Translations under genes and position numbers: made by a program | DNA from: Sphaerospermopsis torques-reginae ITEP-024 | GTDB taxonomy: Bacteria; Cyanobacteriota; Cyanobacteriia; Cyanobacteriales; Nostocaceae | DNA length: 64,000 nt | Reading direction: 5' to 3' | NCBI RefSeq assembly: GCF_019598945.1 | Contig: NZ_CP080598.1 | Coordinates: 4,588,001-4,652,000, forward strand | Notes under the pieces: model-generated | Told to the model about the DNA's origin: nothing | Seen by the model: the letters and a program-made list of their open reading frames with translations, nothing else | Databases searched by the model: none | Part shown: positions 1-11,391 of the stretch, one piece after another | Position numbering within the stretch: position 1 is the stretch's first letter | Layout: every line of letters starts with the position of its first letter

Positions 1-1008
1 AAATCCTCCAAGAGTCATCGGCACTGCAACTATTTTAGGTATATTAACTGTTTTTCCTAACACATAAAATCCTGGTGCAAACAGTGATGCAAGTTGATCG
101 GTTTCTCTTGCCCAAACACCAGAAAAGTAATAATCCCAATTACCAGCATACAGATAGTAATAAACAAAATAACCAATAACCAAACCAACATAGCTGTAAC
201 GTAAAAACGATGATTCTGGACGTTTTAAATCAGCCCAATAAGTTCTTTCAGAATCAATATCAATACAAGGATTTTGACAAGCTACACAAGCACTTTTTTC
301 TTTACCATCTGGTAATGTAGTACGGCACATTGATTGAGTAATTAATTGCTCACTTGTATGAGCCTGACTGCTAAATAATCCACCCGGTTCACCATAAATC
401 CTTTGCACTGTAGCCATCGGACAAAAGTAGTTACACCAAGACTTGCCACTATATAAATAACCCACAGTAAGAGCAAATACAATGGTAAATAATAGCCATA
501 ATATTAACACTAAACGATCTGCATTAAAAAATAAAATACGACCACATAAACCTACAAACAGCCATGCAAATTGTACATAGGAATAATTTTTGCCTAACCA
601 TGAATCAGGCTTAATTTTGACTAACTCATAACGTATTTTTCCAGTTTGAGGATCTTCTCGTTTGATTTGACGCTGCCAACCTAAAGAGCGGGGAATTTGT
701 GATAAAAAAGATAGGGGGCAAATTCTTCGCCACATTTCATGTCCAAACACTAGTAAAATGAAAATAGAAATAGGAATAATTGCTCCCCAAAATAAGGTTG
801 TTCCCAAAGGATAAGGCTGTTCTGAGAGGCATTTATCTTGTACTTGAATACAAGTATTGGACAATCTGAAAGGACTCCAAGTATTTTCAGGTTTAGTCAA
901 TATTGAAGATAAAGGATCATATAAAAAAGATGCAATTAATCCTAGCCATAGGATAGTTAATACCCAGCGTATTTTGTGTATTAGACTTTCAGATATACTA
1001 TCAAACAT
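1..1008 (-). CDS. 4Fe-4S binding membrane protein (NapH/polyferredoxin-like), 3' end outside window
   Basis: The reverse strand is open without a stop from an ATG at 1008 to the window edge, giving at least 336 residues. The N-terminal half has several hydrophobic stretches. A cysteine cluster CNYFCP lies near residue 190, followed by a second one, ACVACQNPC. This pairing of CxxxCP with CxxCxxxC in a membrane protein is typical of NapH/RdxA-type electron-transfer proteins, which bind 4Fe-4S clusters and pass electrons to a membrane oxidoreductase. The partner is not visible because the gene runs off the window. The call to the broad family is firm; the exact substrate or pathway cannot be read here. 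Confidence 0.75.
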   Translation of the reverse strand, partial: MFDSISESLIHKIRWVLTILWLGLIASFLYDPLSSILTKPENTWSPFRLSNTCIQVQDKCLSEQPYPLGTTLFWGAIIPISIFILLVFGHEMWRRICPLSFLSQIPRSLGWQRQIKREDPQTGKIRYELVKIKPDSWLGKNYSYVQFAWLFVGLCGRILFFNADRLVLILWLLFTIVFALTVGYLYSGKSWCNYFCPMATVQRIYGEPGGLFSSQAHTSEQLITQSMCRTTLPDGKEKSACVACQNPCIDIDSERTYWADLKRPESSFLRYSYVGLVIGYFVYYYLYAGNWDYYFSGVWARETDQLASLFAPGFYVLGKTVNIPKIVAVPMTLGGF

Positions 1009-1251
1009 GATTCTTCGGTACTTGTTATGCTAAATTACTAATTGGGTAAGAGAGAACAAGGAACGGGGAATAGAGAAAAAATCTTTAATTTTCTATTTTT
1101 TTAATAGTAATAATAATTATTGCTACAGCTATGAGTAGAGTTTTGTTGTATGACGTACTGCTTATATCCTGATTATAGCTATTTATTATTACCTCTGTCA
1201 ATGGGAAAAGTCGGATCTCTAAAGTCAGAAAAGTCGGGGAGGGGTTGGTTA

Positions 1252-1410
1252 GAGATTGTTTGAAAAGTATTATATGAAACCCGTAATTTCCAACAACCTA
1301 ACCCCCTAGCCCCCTTCCCTACAAGGGAAGGGGGTTTTAAAGCCTCTCCGCTTGCAGGGGATAAGTTTGGAGAGGGGTTCATTTATACATGAAAAACTTT
1401 TCAGACATCA
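1252..1410. mobile_element. MITE-like element, copy A (GTTTGAAAAG type)
   Basis: This is about 160 bp bounded by imperfect inverted ends (GTTTGAAAAGTAT on the left, AACTTTTCAGAC on the right). It contains a GC-rich core with facing stretches GAAGGGGG and CTCTCC. The same element lies in inverted orientation at 34957-35117. No transposase is encoded; a 67-residue reading frame here is only the repeat. The rest of the 1009-1643 gap shows one short palindrome (1537-1557) and nothing else recognisable. Confidence 0.6.
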
Positions 1411-1536
1411 TCTGAGGTTTATTTAATATTTTTTTTAAGAAGATGTTTTAAAAGTTTATGGCGAATATAATTCGCTACTATACAAACGAAGTCCACTAGT
1501 AGACTAATGAAAAATCAAGGTGATTTTTGCTAGTAG

Positions 1537-1557
1537 GGGTTTAGCATTGCTAAACCC
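1537..1557. repeat. GGGTTTAGC palindrome
   Basis: Arms GGGTTTAGC and GCTAAACCC surround a 3-base loop. It belongs to a palindrome family also seen at 6866-6894 and 56256-56284. Its sequence lies about 80 bases downstream of the RTX-type gene's stop, so it may act as a transcript-end hairpin, which is inference. Confidence 0.6.
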
Positions 1558-1643
1558 GTACATATTCCATCAATTACAGAACTGATGTAGAGGCGTTTCA
1601 TCAAACATCTCTACAATTTGATTTACCTAAAAGCTACCAAGAA

Positions 1644-4600
1644 CTAGGCTAAGGTAGTGGTAAAGTTACTCAGTCCCAAAGTACCTGTTAAACCTGTCAC
1701 CTCAACAATGGCATCAGCAGTAGCACTAAACCCGGCTGTAGCATCATTAATAGCCACAAAGGTACGACTACCAAAGGAGAATTGAGCAGCAGAGTTAGCT
1801 GTAAAAGCAGCGGTAGTTAACTTAGCGGCAATCCCAGCAGCATCAAGAGTTGCAACAGATCCCACATTATTGAATGCGCTACGTGCAGTGGCAACAACAA
1901 ATAAATCATTACCAACAGTAGCATTAAAGTCAGTAATCACATCAAAGGTATTGAAGACAGAATGAGCTAAAGTGCGGTAGTCAAAACGATCAACTCCCAC
2001 TCCTCCGGTGAGAGTATCTTTTCCAGTTCCCCCAGTCAGCAAGTCATTACCATCACCACCAACGAGGATGTTATTACCAGTGTTACCAGTAAGAGTATTA
2101 TTACCAGCATTACCAGTACCGTTAATTGCGCCTGAACCTGTCAGAGTCAGGTTTTCGATGTTGGTGAGAGTGGCAATAGTAAAGGTGACACTAGATTGAA
2201 TGGTATCTGTTCCTTCATTGGCATTTTCGGTAATGGTGTCAGTGGTGGTATCAACAACATAGATATCGTTACCTGTACCGCCGATGAGGGTATCAACGCC
2301 CGCACCACCATTGAGGGTGTTATTACCAGTGTTACCAGTAAGAGTATTATTACCAGAATTACCAGTACCGTTAATGGCGGCTGTTCCTGTTAGGGTCAGG
2401 TTTTCAATGTTGGCGAGAGTGGCAATAGTAAAGGTGACACTCGATTCAATGGTATCTGTACCTTCATTGGCATTTTCGGTAATGGTGTCATTGGTGGTAT
2501 CAACAACATAGATATCGTTACCTGTACCGCCGATGAGGGTATCAGTACCCGCAGCACCATTGAGGATATTATTACCAGTGTTACCAGTCAGGATATTATT
2601 ACCTGTGTTGCCAGTAAGAGTATTATTACCAGCATTACCAGTACCGTTGGCTGCTGTTCCTGTTAGTGTCAGGTTTTCGATATTTGCAGATAGAGTATAG
2701 TTAGTGGTGCTGTAAACCGTATCCGTGCCTTCGTTGGCATTTTCTGTAATGATATCACTGCTATTATCAACGTAGTAAGTATCATTACCATCACCACCAA
2801 TTAAGGTATCAATCCCAGCCCCACCATCAAGGATATTATCGAGTTCGTTACCTGTGATGACGTTATTACCAGCATTACCAGTACCGTTAATTGCTGCTGT
2901 TCCTGTCAGTGTCAGATTTTCGATATTTGCAGATAGAGTATAGTTAGTAGTGCTGTAAACCGTATCCGTGCCTTCGTTGGCATTTTCTGTAATGATATCA
3001 CTGCTATCATCAACGTAGTAAGTATCATTACCATCACCACCAATTAAGGTATCAATCCCAGCCCCACCATCAAGGATATTATCGAGTTCGTTACCTGTGA
3101 TGACGTTATTACCATCATTCCCAGTACCATTGGCTGCTGTTCCTGTCAGGGTGAGGTTTTCCAAATTTTCCAACAGAGCATAGTCAGTGGTGGTGTAAAC
3201 AGTATCCGTGCCTTCGTTGGCATTTTCGGTAATGGTGTCATCAGTAGTGTCAACATAGTAAGTATCATTACCATCTCCACCAATTAAGATATCAATACCC
3301 CCACCCCCATCCAAGGTGTCATTACCTGATGCACCGTCAAGGGTATTATCAGCAGCGTTACCTGTGAGGACGTTATTAGCGGCATTACCTGTGCCGTTAA
3401 TTGCTTCTGTTCCTCCTAGTGTCAAATTTTCGACGTTAGCAAGAGCCGCAAGACTATAGGTGACACTGGTAGAAATAGTATCTGTTCCTTCGTTGGCATT
3501 TTCGGTAATGGTATCAGTTGTCGTATCTACAATGTAAGCGTCATCACCCAACCCACCAATTAAGGTATCAATACCAGCACCACCATTGAGAGTGTCATTA
3601 CCTGATGCACCGTCAAGGATATTATCAGCACTACTACCCGTAATGACGTTATTACCAGCGTTACCAGTACCGTTAATCGCGTCGCTTCCTGTCAGGGTGA
3701 GGTCTTCGATATTTGCAGACAGAGTATAGTTAGTAGTGCTGTAAACAGTATCCGTGCCTTGGTTGGCATTTTCGGTAATGGTGTCACCAGTATTGTCAAC
3801 ATAGTAAGTATCATTACCATCACCACCAATTAAGGTATCAATACCAGCCGCACCATCAAGGCTATTATTAGCACTGTTACCTGTGATGACGTTATTACCA
3901 GCGTTACCAGTACCGTTAATTGCATCTGTTCCTGTTAGTGTCAGGTTTTCGATGTTGGTTAGGGTGGCTATACTGAATGTGACACTAGATTGAATGGTAT
4001 CCGTGCCACCCCCTGCATTTTCGGTGATGATGTCAGTGGTGCTATCAACACTGTAAACGTCATTACCTAAACTACCAATTAAGGTATCAATCCCAGCACC
4101 ACCATCAAGAGTGTCGTTACCTGCTCCACCATTGAGGATGTTATTAGCACTGTTACCGATGAGGACGTTATTACCAGCATTACCAGTACCGTTAATTGCT
4201 GCTGCTCCTGTTAGTGTCAGGTTTTCGATGTTGGTTCTGGTGACAATATTAAAAGTGACACTAGATTGAATAGTATCTGTACCACCCCCTGCATTTTCGG
4301 TGATGATGTCAGTTGCACTATCAACAATGTAAACGTCATTACCTAAACCACCAATTAAGGCATCAATACCCGCACCACCATCAAGGGTGTCGTTACCTGC
4401 CCCAGCATTAAGAGTATTATTAGCACTGTTACCAGTGAGGACGTTATTACCAGCATTACCAGTACCGTTAATCGCTGCTGTTCCTGTTAGTGTCAGATTT
4501 TCGATGTTGGTTATGGCACTAATACTAAAGGTGACACTGGATTGAATGGTATCTGTACCTTCGTTAGCGTTTTCGGTAATGATGTCAGTATTGCTATCAA

Positions 4601-5078
4601 CAATGTAAGCGTCATCACCTAAACCACCAATTAAGGCATCAATACCAGCACCACCATTAAGAGTGTCGTTACCTGCTCCACCAGTAAGACTATTATTAGC
4701 ACTGTTACCCGTGAGGACGTTATTACCAGCATTACCAGTACCGTTAATCGCTGCTGTTCCTGTCAGGGTGAGGTTTTCTACCCCCGCTGGTAGGGTGGTA
4801 GTAACATCAGCCGTGAGGGTATCGGTGATGGTTGTAGTTACAGTTGTGGTTGTACCCAAGTTGGCATTGGTGGGAGAAGACAGGGTGAGAGTAAAGGTTT
4901 CATCTGCTTCGTTAAGGTCATCATTGAAAATGGGAATATTGATGACTTGACTGGTAACACCAGGAGCAAAAGTTAAAGTTCCGCTAGTGGTAGTATAGTC
5001 TGACCCTGCTATAGCCGTATTACCAACAGTGGCATATTGAACAGTAACCGTTTCAGTGCTGGCGCTGGAAAGAGTCAC
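1644..5078 (-). CDS. Calx-beta / RTX-repeat calcium-binding surface protein, 5'-truncated
   Basis: The product has a Calx-beta domain at the N-terminus (roughly residues 1-85). Eleven repeats of about 80-95 residues follow, each starting (N/D)LTLTG and containing NGTGNxGNN and glycine-rich RTX nonapeptides such as GGAGNDTL and GGLGDD. The last ~120 residues form a conserved C-terminal domain (DVITDFN, TFVAIND, ADAIVEVTG) seen on cyanobacterial surface/secreted RTX proteins, likely a secretion tail. Such proteins bind calcium and are usually exported by type I secretion. The GTG at 5078 is not convincing: the frame stays open and homologous back to 5279 (a second Calx-beta tail, DTLVEGAETA) with no ATG, GTG or TTG. 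The gene therefore looks cut off at its 5' end and may be a pseudogene. Confidence 0.75.
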   Translation of the reverse strand: MTLSSASTETVTVQYATVGNTAIAGSDYTTTSGTLTFAPGVTSQVINIPIFNDDLNEADETFTLTLSSPTNANLGTTTTVTTTITDTLTADVTTTLPAGVENLTLTGTAAINGTGNAGNNVLTGNSANNSLTGGAGNDTLNGGAGIDALIGGLGDDAYIVDSNTDIITENANEGTDTIQSSVTFSISAITNIENLTLTGTAAINGTGNAGNNVLTGNSANNTLNAGAGNDTLDGGAGIDALIGGLGNDVYIVDSATDIITENAGGGTDTIQSSVTFNIVTRTNIENLTLTGAAAINGTGNAGNNVLIGNSANNILNGGAGNDTLDGGAGIDTLIGSLGNDVYSVDSTTDIITENAGGGTDTIQSSVTFSIATLTNIENLTLTGTDAINGTGNAGNNVITGNSANNSLDGAAGIDTLIGGDGNDTYYVDNTGDTITENANQGTDTVYSTTNYTLSANIEDLTLTGSDAINGTGNAGNNVITGSSADNILDGASGNDTLNGGAGIDTLIGGLGDDAYIVDTTTDTITENANEGTDTISTSVTYSLAALANVENLTLGGTEAINGTGNAANNVLTGNAADNTLDGASGNDTLDGGGGIDILIGGDGNDTYYVDTTDDTITENANEGTDTVYTTTDYALLENLENLTLTGTAANGTGNDGNNVITGNELDNILDGGAGIDTLIGGDGNDTYYVDDSSDIITENANEGTDTVYSTTNYTLSANIENLTLTGTAAINGTGNAGNNVITGNELDNILDGGAGIDTLIGGDGNDTYYVDNSSDIITENANEGTDTVYSTTNYTLSANIENLTLTGTAANGTGNAGNNTLTGNTGNNILTGNTGNNILNGAAGTDTLIGGTGNDIYVVDTTNDTITENANEGTDTIESSVTFTIATLANIENLTLTGTAAINGTGNSGNNTLTGNTGNNTLNGGAGVDTLIGGTGNDIYVVDTTTDTITENANEGTDTIQSSVTFTIATLTNIENLTLTGSGAINGTGNAGNNTLTGNTGNNILVGGDGNDLLTGGTGKDTLTGGVGVDRFDYRTLAHSVFNTFDVITDFNATVGNDLFVVATARSAFNNVGSVATLDAAGIAAKLTTAAFTANSAAQFSFGSRTFVAINDATAGFSATADAIVEVTGLTGTLGLSNFTTTLA

Positions 5079-5392
5079 AGTGTAAGTGACATTTTGGGGA
5101 CTGGTGTTGCCTTCGACTACCGTTTGGTTAGCACTCAGGTTAATACTGGGTAGATCATTATCAGCAATATTGACTGTGGCACTAGCTGATGTGCCGACGG
5201 TGTAGCCTGTTCCTGATGTAACGGTGAGGATGGCAGTTTCTGCTCCTTCGACAAGGGTGTCTCTACAGATAGATTGTGATCAAGAATAAATCATGAAAGG
5301 ATATTATCTATAAAAGTCCGAAGTTTAACAAAATTCCCACTCAAAACTCGATTATTTCCATCAAAGGGTAAATTTTCAGATTAAGATTATTT

Positions 5393-6406
5393 ATGCCAAG
5401 GTCACTCAAGGTTCATCACGACTATATTGATCAAGTTAAAATAGCAATTACACGCAATGGATACCCCAACCAAAGATCATTAGCTCATGAAACAGGATTT
5501 TCTCCAACTACTGTGAACAGTTTCATTACTGGTAAAGCTGTTGACTATACAACCTTTGAAGAACTATGTCGCAGGTTAAACCTCGACTGGCGAGAAATTG
5601 CTATCACTAATGAGGATGTACATTCAACACAAGCCCTGTCTGTGGAAATAGTTAAGAAAACAACAAATATATCAAGTCAAAATTGGGGAACGGCGGTTGA
5701 TATTTCAGCATTTTACGGACGCAGGGAAGAACTGACACAACTAGAGTCATGGATTATACAAGATAGCTGTCGCTTAGTTGCAGTAGTAGGTATGGGTGGA
5801 GTTGGTAAAACTACCTTTGTCACCCATCTAGCACAACAAATTCAAAATCACTTTGATTATGTTTTTTGGCGTTCAGTACCTACTATCACATCCTTTGATG
5901 ATATGATTACTGATATGCTTTGCCTAATTTCCCATCACAAGCAAAGCAAACCAGACATCAATCGCCTCATCCATTATCTGCGTACCCATCGCTGTCTAAT
6001 TATCTTGGATAACCTAGATATAGCTTTAGAGACAGAGAATAATGAATACAATAATTTCCTAAGCATAATTGCCGAAACAAACCATAAAAGTTGTGTAATT
6101 TTCACCAGCCTAGAGAAACCTATCGAAGTCGCTTTTTTGGAGCAGTGGATATTATCGGTACGTTCCTTGACTTTGTTGGGTTCATCAGAAGTAGCCTTTT
6201 CCCTGCTCCAATCAAAACAACTATTGGGAACAGATGAGATTAAGTATAAATTATGCCAGCTATATAGTAATAATCCGCTACAAATTAAAATTGTTGCCAA
6301 TATGATTATTGACTTATTTAATGGTGATATTGAGAAATTCCTACAACAAAATACTTTATTAGTTAGTAATTATATTAACAGCTTGCTGAGACAGAGGCCA
6401 AAATAA
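5393..6406 (+). CDS. Short NB-ARC (STAND) NTPase with N-terminal helix-turn-helix
   Basis: Residues 1-70 form a helix-turn-helix-like domain (SLAHETGFSPTTVNSF). The NB-ARC ATPase core follows, with Walker A GMGGVGKTT near residue 134 and Walker B CLIILDN near residue 201. Cyanobacterial relatives normally continue into WD40, TPR or other C-terminal sensor domains; this one stops at 337 residues just after the NTPase core, so a sensor is missing. The ATG at 5393 was chosen because the conserved start MPRSLK is intact, although no clear ribosome site precedes it. STAND ATPases act as signalling switches, often in stress or defence; the function here is unknown. It sits tail to tail with nothing and head to head with the truncated RTX gene. 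Confidence 0.7.
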   Translation: MPRSLKVHHDYIDQVKIAITRNGYPNQRSLAHETGFSPTTVNSFITGKAVDYTTFEELCRRLNLDWREIAITNEDVHSTQALSVEIVKKTTNISSQNWGTAVDISAFYGRREELTQLESWIIQDSCRLVAVVGMGGVGKTTFVTHLAQQIQNHFDYVFWRSVPTITSFDDMITDMLCLISHHKQSKPDINRLIHYLRTHRCLIILDNLDIALETENNEYNNFLSIIAETNHKSCVIFTSLEKPIEVAFLEQWILSVRSLTLLGSSEVAFSLLQSKQLLGTDEIKYKLCQLYSNNPLQIKIVANMIIDLFNGDIEKFLQQNTLLVSNYINSLLRQRPK

Positions 6407-6865
6407 TTCATAATTCATATCATAATTCAAATATGCAGACAAGAATATCATTTTTGAGTAAATTATAAATAAAAATTATCAATGTCTATTAATAGTTTTG
6501 ATATTCATAAGTCACTAGGATTTAAGTTAAGATTTATTACAAAATAATTGATAATTATTTTTATTTATCAACGAACTTGCAATACTTTCAGCCATTTGCT
6601 ATAATTTGAGCAAATTTCATAATTTGTTTTTTATTGCCAATTTTGCATTCATCAGAAATCATGCTGCTACAATCCTTTATTTATAGTCGTTTCAGAAATC
6701 AACAGCCAAAAACAATACAAAACTTTATAAATTAGCAGCAATTTTCGAGAGACATTTAGAGAAAAATATCTAATATATTGATGTACCTTGAATATTAGAA
6801 AAAATGTACTATTGACAGATACTGTGATGTATGGTATGTGAGAGTCATTTTTGCTGATAGGTAGG

Positions 6866-6894
6866 GTAGGGGTTTAGCATTGCTAAACCCCTAC
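6866..6894. repeat. GTAGGGG...CCCCTAC palindrome
   Basis: This is a 29-bp near-perfect palindrome whose arms begin GTAGGGGTTTAGC and end GCTAAACCCCTAC. Members of the same family are at 1537, 56256 and, with another centre, inside a gene at 50226. It lies in the 1.2-kb gap 6407-7637, which is AT-rich and holds no gene I can support. Confidence 0.65.
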
Positions 6895-6977
6895 TATCTG
6901 TCTAAGCATTCAGCCGTCAGTCATCAGCCATCAGTTATGAACCTGGAATATTGAAATCCTCAGAATGAAAAGAAACA

Positions 6978-7104
6978 GATACAGCACTTTCCGGTGTTAT
7001 GCGGTACAGGAGGGGCGGGCAAGATGCCCACCCCACAAGAGTTTTATTATGAAAATTTGTACCTCATAGCAATGGAATCTGCTGTAACTTTCCTGAAATA
7101 AACA
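6978..7104. repeat. Intergenic repeat with GGGCGGGCA/TGCCCACCC hairpin
   Basis: This segment starts ATACAGCACTTTCC, carries a GC-rich hairpin at 7014-7034 and ends near GAATCTGCTGTAA. A related copy, with an extra insertion in the loop, is at 30370-30475. A decayed inverted version is around 22930-22985. No coding potential is seen. Confidence 0.5.
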
Positions 7105-7321
7105 CCTCTGAATCTTTGCTTTTGTAGTTATCGGCTGATTACTGATTACTGATAGCTGAATGCGTACCTCTGATCAAGCTTAATATATTTCCTATTTATC
7201 CTTCATTAAATATTTAAAATTCTTATGAATAAATTTACTATCATAGTGCTGACTGGACATATATCGGGATGAATTAATCATCTAAGAGCTATGTAGGATA
7301 TGTTCTGTCAAGTAGTTCATC

Positions 7322-7482
7322 GGGAGCATCCCAATTTTGACAAAATAAACGCAACAACACTAAAAAATCTCTCACAATCTCTTACCTTTGTGTCCTTTGC
7401 GTCCTTTGCGGTTCAATTATATCAAGACTTGGAGCATTTTATTTCCCTAGATCAAAATAAATTTACACATTTGGGATGCTCC
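7322..7482. mobile_element. MITE (GGGAGCATCCCAA family), copy 1
   Basis: This 161-bp element has terminal inverted repeats GGGAGCATCCCAA and TTTGGGATGCTCC. It is flanked by the near-identical octamers agttcatc and acttcatc, which look like an 8-bp target duplication. Two other copies are at 13386-13547 and 49177-49339. A 68-residue reading frame across it is not a gene. Confidence 0.8.
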
Positions 7483-7637
7483 ACTTCATCAACATGGAAA
7501 GAATAACTCTTATTGATGTAAGAAATAACTTTGAGTATCAATTATCTCCAAGGAAAAATATCTCAAAGTTTGATCTCAAAATTTGCCCTCATCATTATCT
7601 TCCAGATATATTGTTTTTATAGTAGAGGACTTTTATA

Positions 7638-9869
7638 GTGGCTACAAGTCATCTCAATCGTAAACAAGTAATTACTACCTCTAAACAAAGCGTATTTGAT
7701 CTTAGACAAATAGCTACAATTTTGTTTTACAGACGCTTTTTAATTTTGGGGGTTTCCTGTGCAGTAATATCAGTTACAAGTCTTTTGGCTGTCATTACAA
7801 AACCGATGTACCAGAGTTCTATGCAAATCATGGTAACTGATGATTTGGATCAAGAATTACGATCAACTCAGAGCCAAATACAGAACCAAACACAGAGCCA
7901 AATAGATGTAACCAGTGAGTTAAATAATTCTGATAATTCATCTAGAGAATATACTCAGCAGATGAAATTAATGCTGAGTTCTAAACTAGTACAAAAAGCA
8001 GTTGATTTACTACGTGCTGATTATCCCAATATTACCTTAGAAGATATCAAAGGTAACAGTGATACTGGTAAAACTGGATATTTGCAAATCAAACCCGCAG
8101 AAGAAAAATTATCATCTAATGAGGTTAATAATCAAGTATTTGTCGTCTCATTTAAAGACCCCGATCCTGTCAAAACCCAAAGAGTATTACAAGCTCTGCA
8201 AAAAGTTTATCAAGACTATAATATTGAACAAAAAAATCAGCGTGTTAATCAAGGTTTAGCGTTTGTTAACAACCGATTACCAAGGTTACAGAACGAGACA
8301 TTAGCGGCTGAAAAAAGATTAGCATTTTTTCGCAGGAAACATAATGTAATTGATCCACAAATACAAAGTAAAATATTGTTAGAATCTCTGGCTGATATTC
8401 ATAAACAACGACAAACTAACCGTTTACAACTCGAAACTGTAGAAAATCGCTACAAAAGTCTAGAACAAAAATTAGCATCTTCCCAAAAGAATGCACAGTT
8501 AAATGCTAGTTTAAATCGTTCCAGTAACTATGAAGCTTTAGTCAATGAACTTAGAAAAACAGAAACTAATTTAGCTCAGGAGCGTTTGCGCTACACCGAT
8601 AATTCTCCAGTGGTGATCAGACTGAAGGAAAAACGCCAACTTCAGATGGCATTATTACAAGAACAATTGCAAAATACAGCTACTAATACTGATAAAAATA
8701 CAGAGAATTTATTAACTGTTGATAACAAATTATCTGAGGAGTTAGCCGGGTTGAGTAAACAACGCAATTTACTCATGAATAAGGAAAATAACTTAGTTAA
8801 ATCTGAACAAGAAATTCGCACACAGTTAAATACATACCCCAGCCTCATATCAGAATATAATCGTTTGCTATCAGATGTAAAAATCCAACGTCAAACACTT
8901 GAACAACTGGTGCAATTCCAACAATCATTAGGATTGAAAATTGCTCAAAGCGGATTTGAATGGAAAATTTTGGAAGAACCAGCAGTAGGTATTTATATTG
9001 GTACAAAAAAATGGTTATTGATTATTGGTGGAATAGTAACTGGACCAATTTTAGGTGTGATTGTAGCCTTAATTTGGGAAATGTTTAACAAGGCAATTTT
9101 TTCACCTTTACATTTACAAAAACTAACAAATATCAGATTACTTGGTTCTGTGCCAAAATTGGGTAAACCTAGTTGGAAAAGCAGATTGAAAGAAATATTG
9201 AGACAGAAGCAAGAAAAAACAGCATCGGCGGTTACAGAAAACATAATTACAGAAAACCAAAGTAAATTATCCAGTCATGAAACCCTGGATATGATTTACC
9301 AAAATCTGCAAATCTTTAAAAATTCCTTACCTTTTAAATCCTTGATGTTGACTTCTGCACTACCGGGAGAAGGGAAAACAACCTTAACTTTAGGGTTGGG
9401 AGCGAGTGCAGCGAATATGCACCAACGGGTATTAGTCATTGATGCTAACTTGCGATCGCCCAGCTTACACAAAATTTTGGGAATCTCTAATGATTGGGGT
9501 TTATCTTTATTATTGCTGGATGACATCAAGACACAATTTCAAAATTATATCCAACCTATTCACCCATCAATTGATGTTTTGACTGCTGGACCAAAACCAG
9601 ATGATGTTACCAATCTCCTCAGTTCAGGAAGACTCAAAGAATTAATTGAATCCTTTGAAAAAATCTATGATCTAGTTTTAATAGATACTTCTTCTATTTT
9701 AGATAGTGTTGATGCTAGAATTATTGCCTCTGTTTCTAATGGTATTGTCATCGTCGGACGCATCGGGCAATTAACACCACATCAACTAATGCAAACAACA
9801 GAAATTTTGAGTCAGTTAAATTTAATTGGTATTGTTGCCAATGAAGTCAATAATTCAGGTGACAGGTGA
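7638..9869 (+). CDS. Wzz/GumC-type polysaccharide export protein fused to tyrosine autokinase
   Basis: An N-terminal Wzz chain-length domain begins with a membrane segment near residues 29-55. It is followed by a long periplasmic coiled-coil region and a second membrane segment near 458-482. The cytoplasmic BY-kinase domain has Walker A PGEGKTT (~577), Walker A' VLVIDAN (~599) and Walker B LVLIDT (~680). Such proteins sit in the inner membrane and control the length and export of exopolysaccharide by cycles of tyrosine autophosphorylation. The usual C-terminal tyrosine cluster is absent; the protein ends in NSGDR. Translation starts at a GTG (7638). The last codons and the TGA stop come from a CAGGTGA tandem repeat, so the original C-terminus may have been altered. 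Confidence 0.85.
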   Translation: MATSHLNRKQVITTSKQSVFDLRQIATILFYRRFLILGVSCAVISVTSLLAVITKPMYQSSMQIMVTDDLDQELRSTQSQIQNQTQSQIDVTSELNNSDNSSREYTQQMKLMLSSKLVQKAVDLLRADYPNITLEDIKGNSDTGKTGYLQIKPAEEKLSSNEVNNQVFVVSFKDPDPVKTQRVLQALQKVYQDYNIEQKNQRVNQGLAFVNNRLPRLQNETLAAEKRLAFFRRKHNVIDPQIQSKILLESLADIHKQRQTNRLQLETVENRYKSLEQKLASSQKNAQLNASLNRSSNYEALVNELRKTETNLAQERLRYTDNSPVVIRLKEKRQLQMALLQEQLQNTATNTDKNTENLLTVDNKLSEELAGLSKQRNLLMNKENNLVKSEQEIRTQLNTYPSLISEYNRLLSDVKIQRQTLEQLVQFQQSLGLKIAQSGFEWKILEEPAVGIYIGTKKWLLIIGGIVTGPILGVIVALIWEMFNKAIFSPLHLQKLTNIRLLGSVPKLGKPSWKSRLKEILRQKQEKTASAVTENIITENQSKLSSHETLDMIYQNLQIFKNSLPFKSLMLTSALPGEGKTTLTLGLGASAANMHQRVLVIDANLRSPSLHKILGISNDWGLSLLLLDDIKTQFQNYIQPIHPSIDVLTAGPKPDDVTNLLSSGRLKELIESFEKIYDLVLIDTSSILDSVDARIIASVSNGIVIVGRIGQLTPHQLMQTTEILSQLNLIGIVANEVNNSGDR

Positions 9870-9893
9870 CAGGTGACAGGTGACAGGTGACAG
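9856..9893. repeat. CAGGTGA heptamer array (STRR)
   Basis: Five tandem copies of CAGGTGA begin inside the 3' end of the autokinase gene and provide its TGA stop. Similar arrays occur at 11361-11391, 12742-12764, 45634-45659 and 50838-50869. Heptanucleotide tandem repeats of this kind are known from heterocystous cyanobacteria. Confidence 0.85.
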
Positions 9894-10032
9894 TGAAGAA
9901 GAACTTTCTATGATTTCTGACTTCTGACTCCTTGAACTCCTGACTCCTTGATCTCCTAAAGTTGAAGTCGCAACTTTCTCACAAGGAAAAATATCTTTTA
10001 AACTGGTAGAGGCTTGTGATTCAACGGTCAGC

Positions 10033-11385
<1,353 letters not shown>

Positions 11386-11391
<6 letters not shown>

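Noticed and set aside
1179-1382. 67-residue reverse frame
   Set aside because: Translation of a MITE-like repeat.
2008-4950. Forward-strand frames of 60-95 residues inside the RTX gene
   Set aside because: They are shadows of the repetitive reverse-strand coding sequence.
7300-7506. 68-residue frame
   Set aside because: It lies almost wholly in a MITE copy; the other two copies do not keep the frame.
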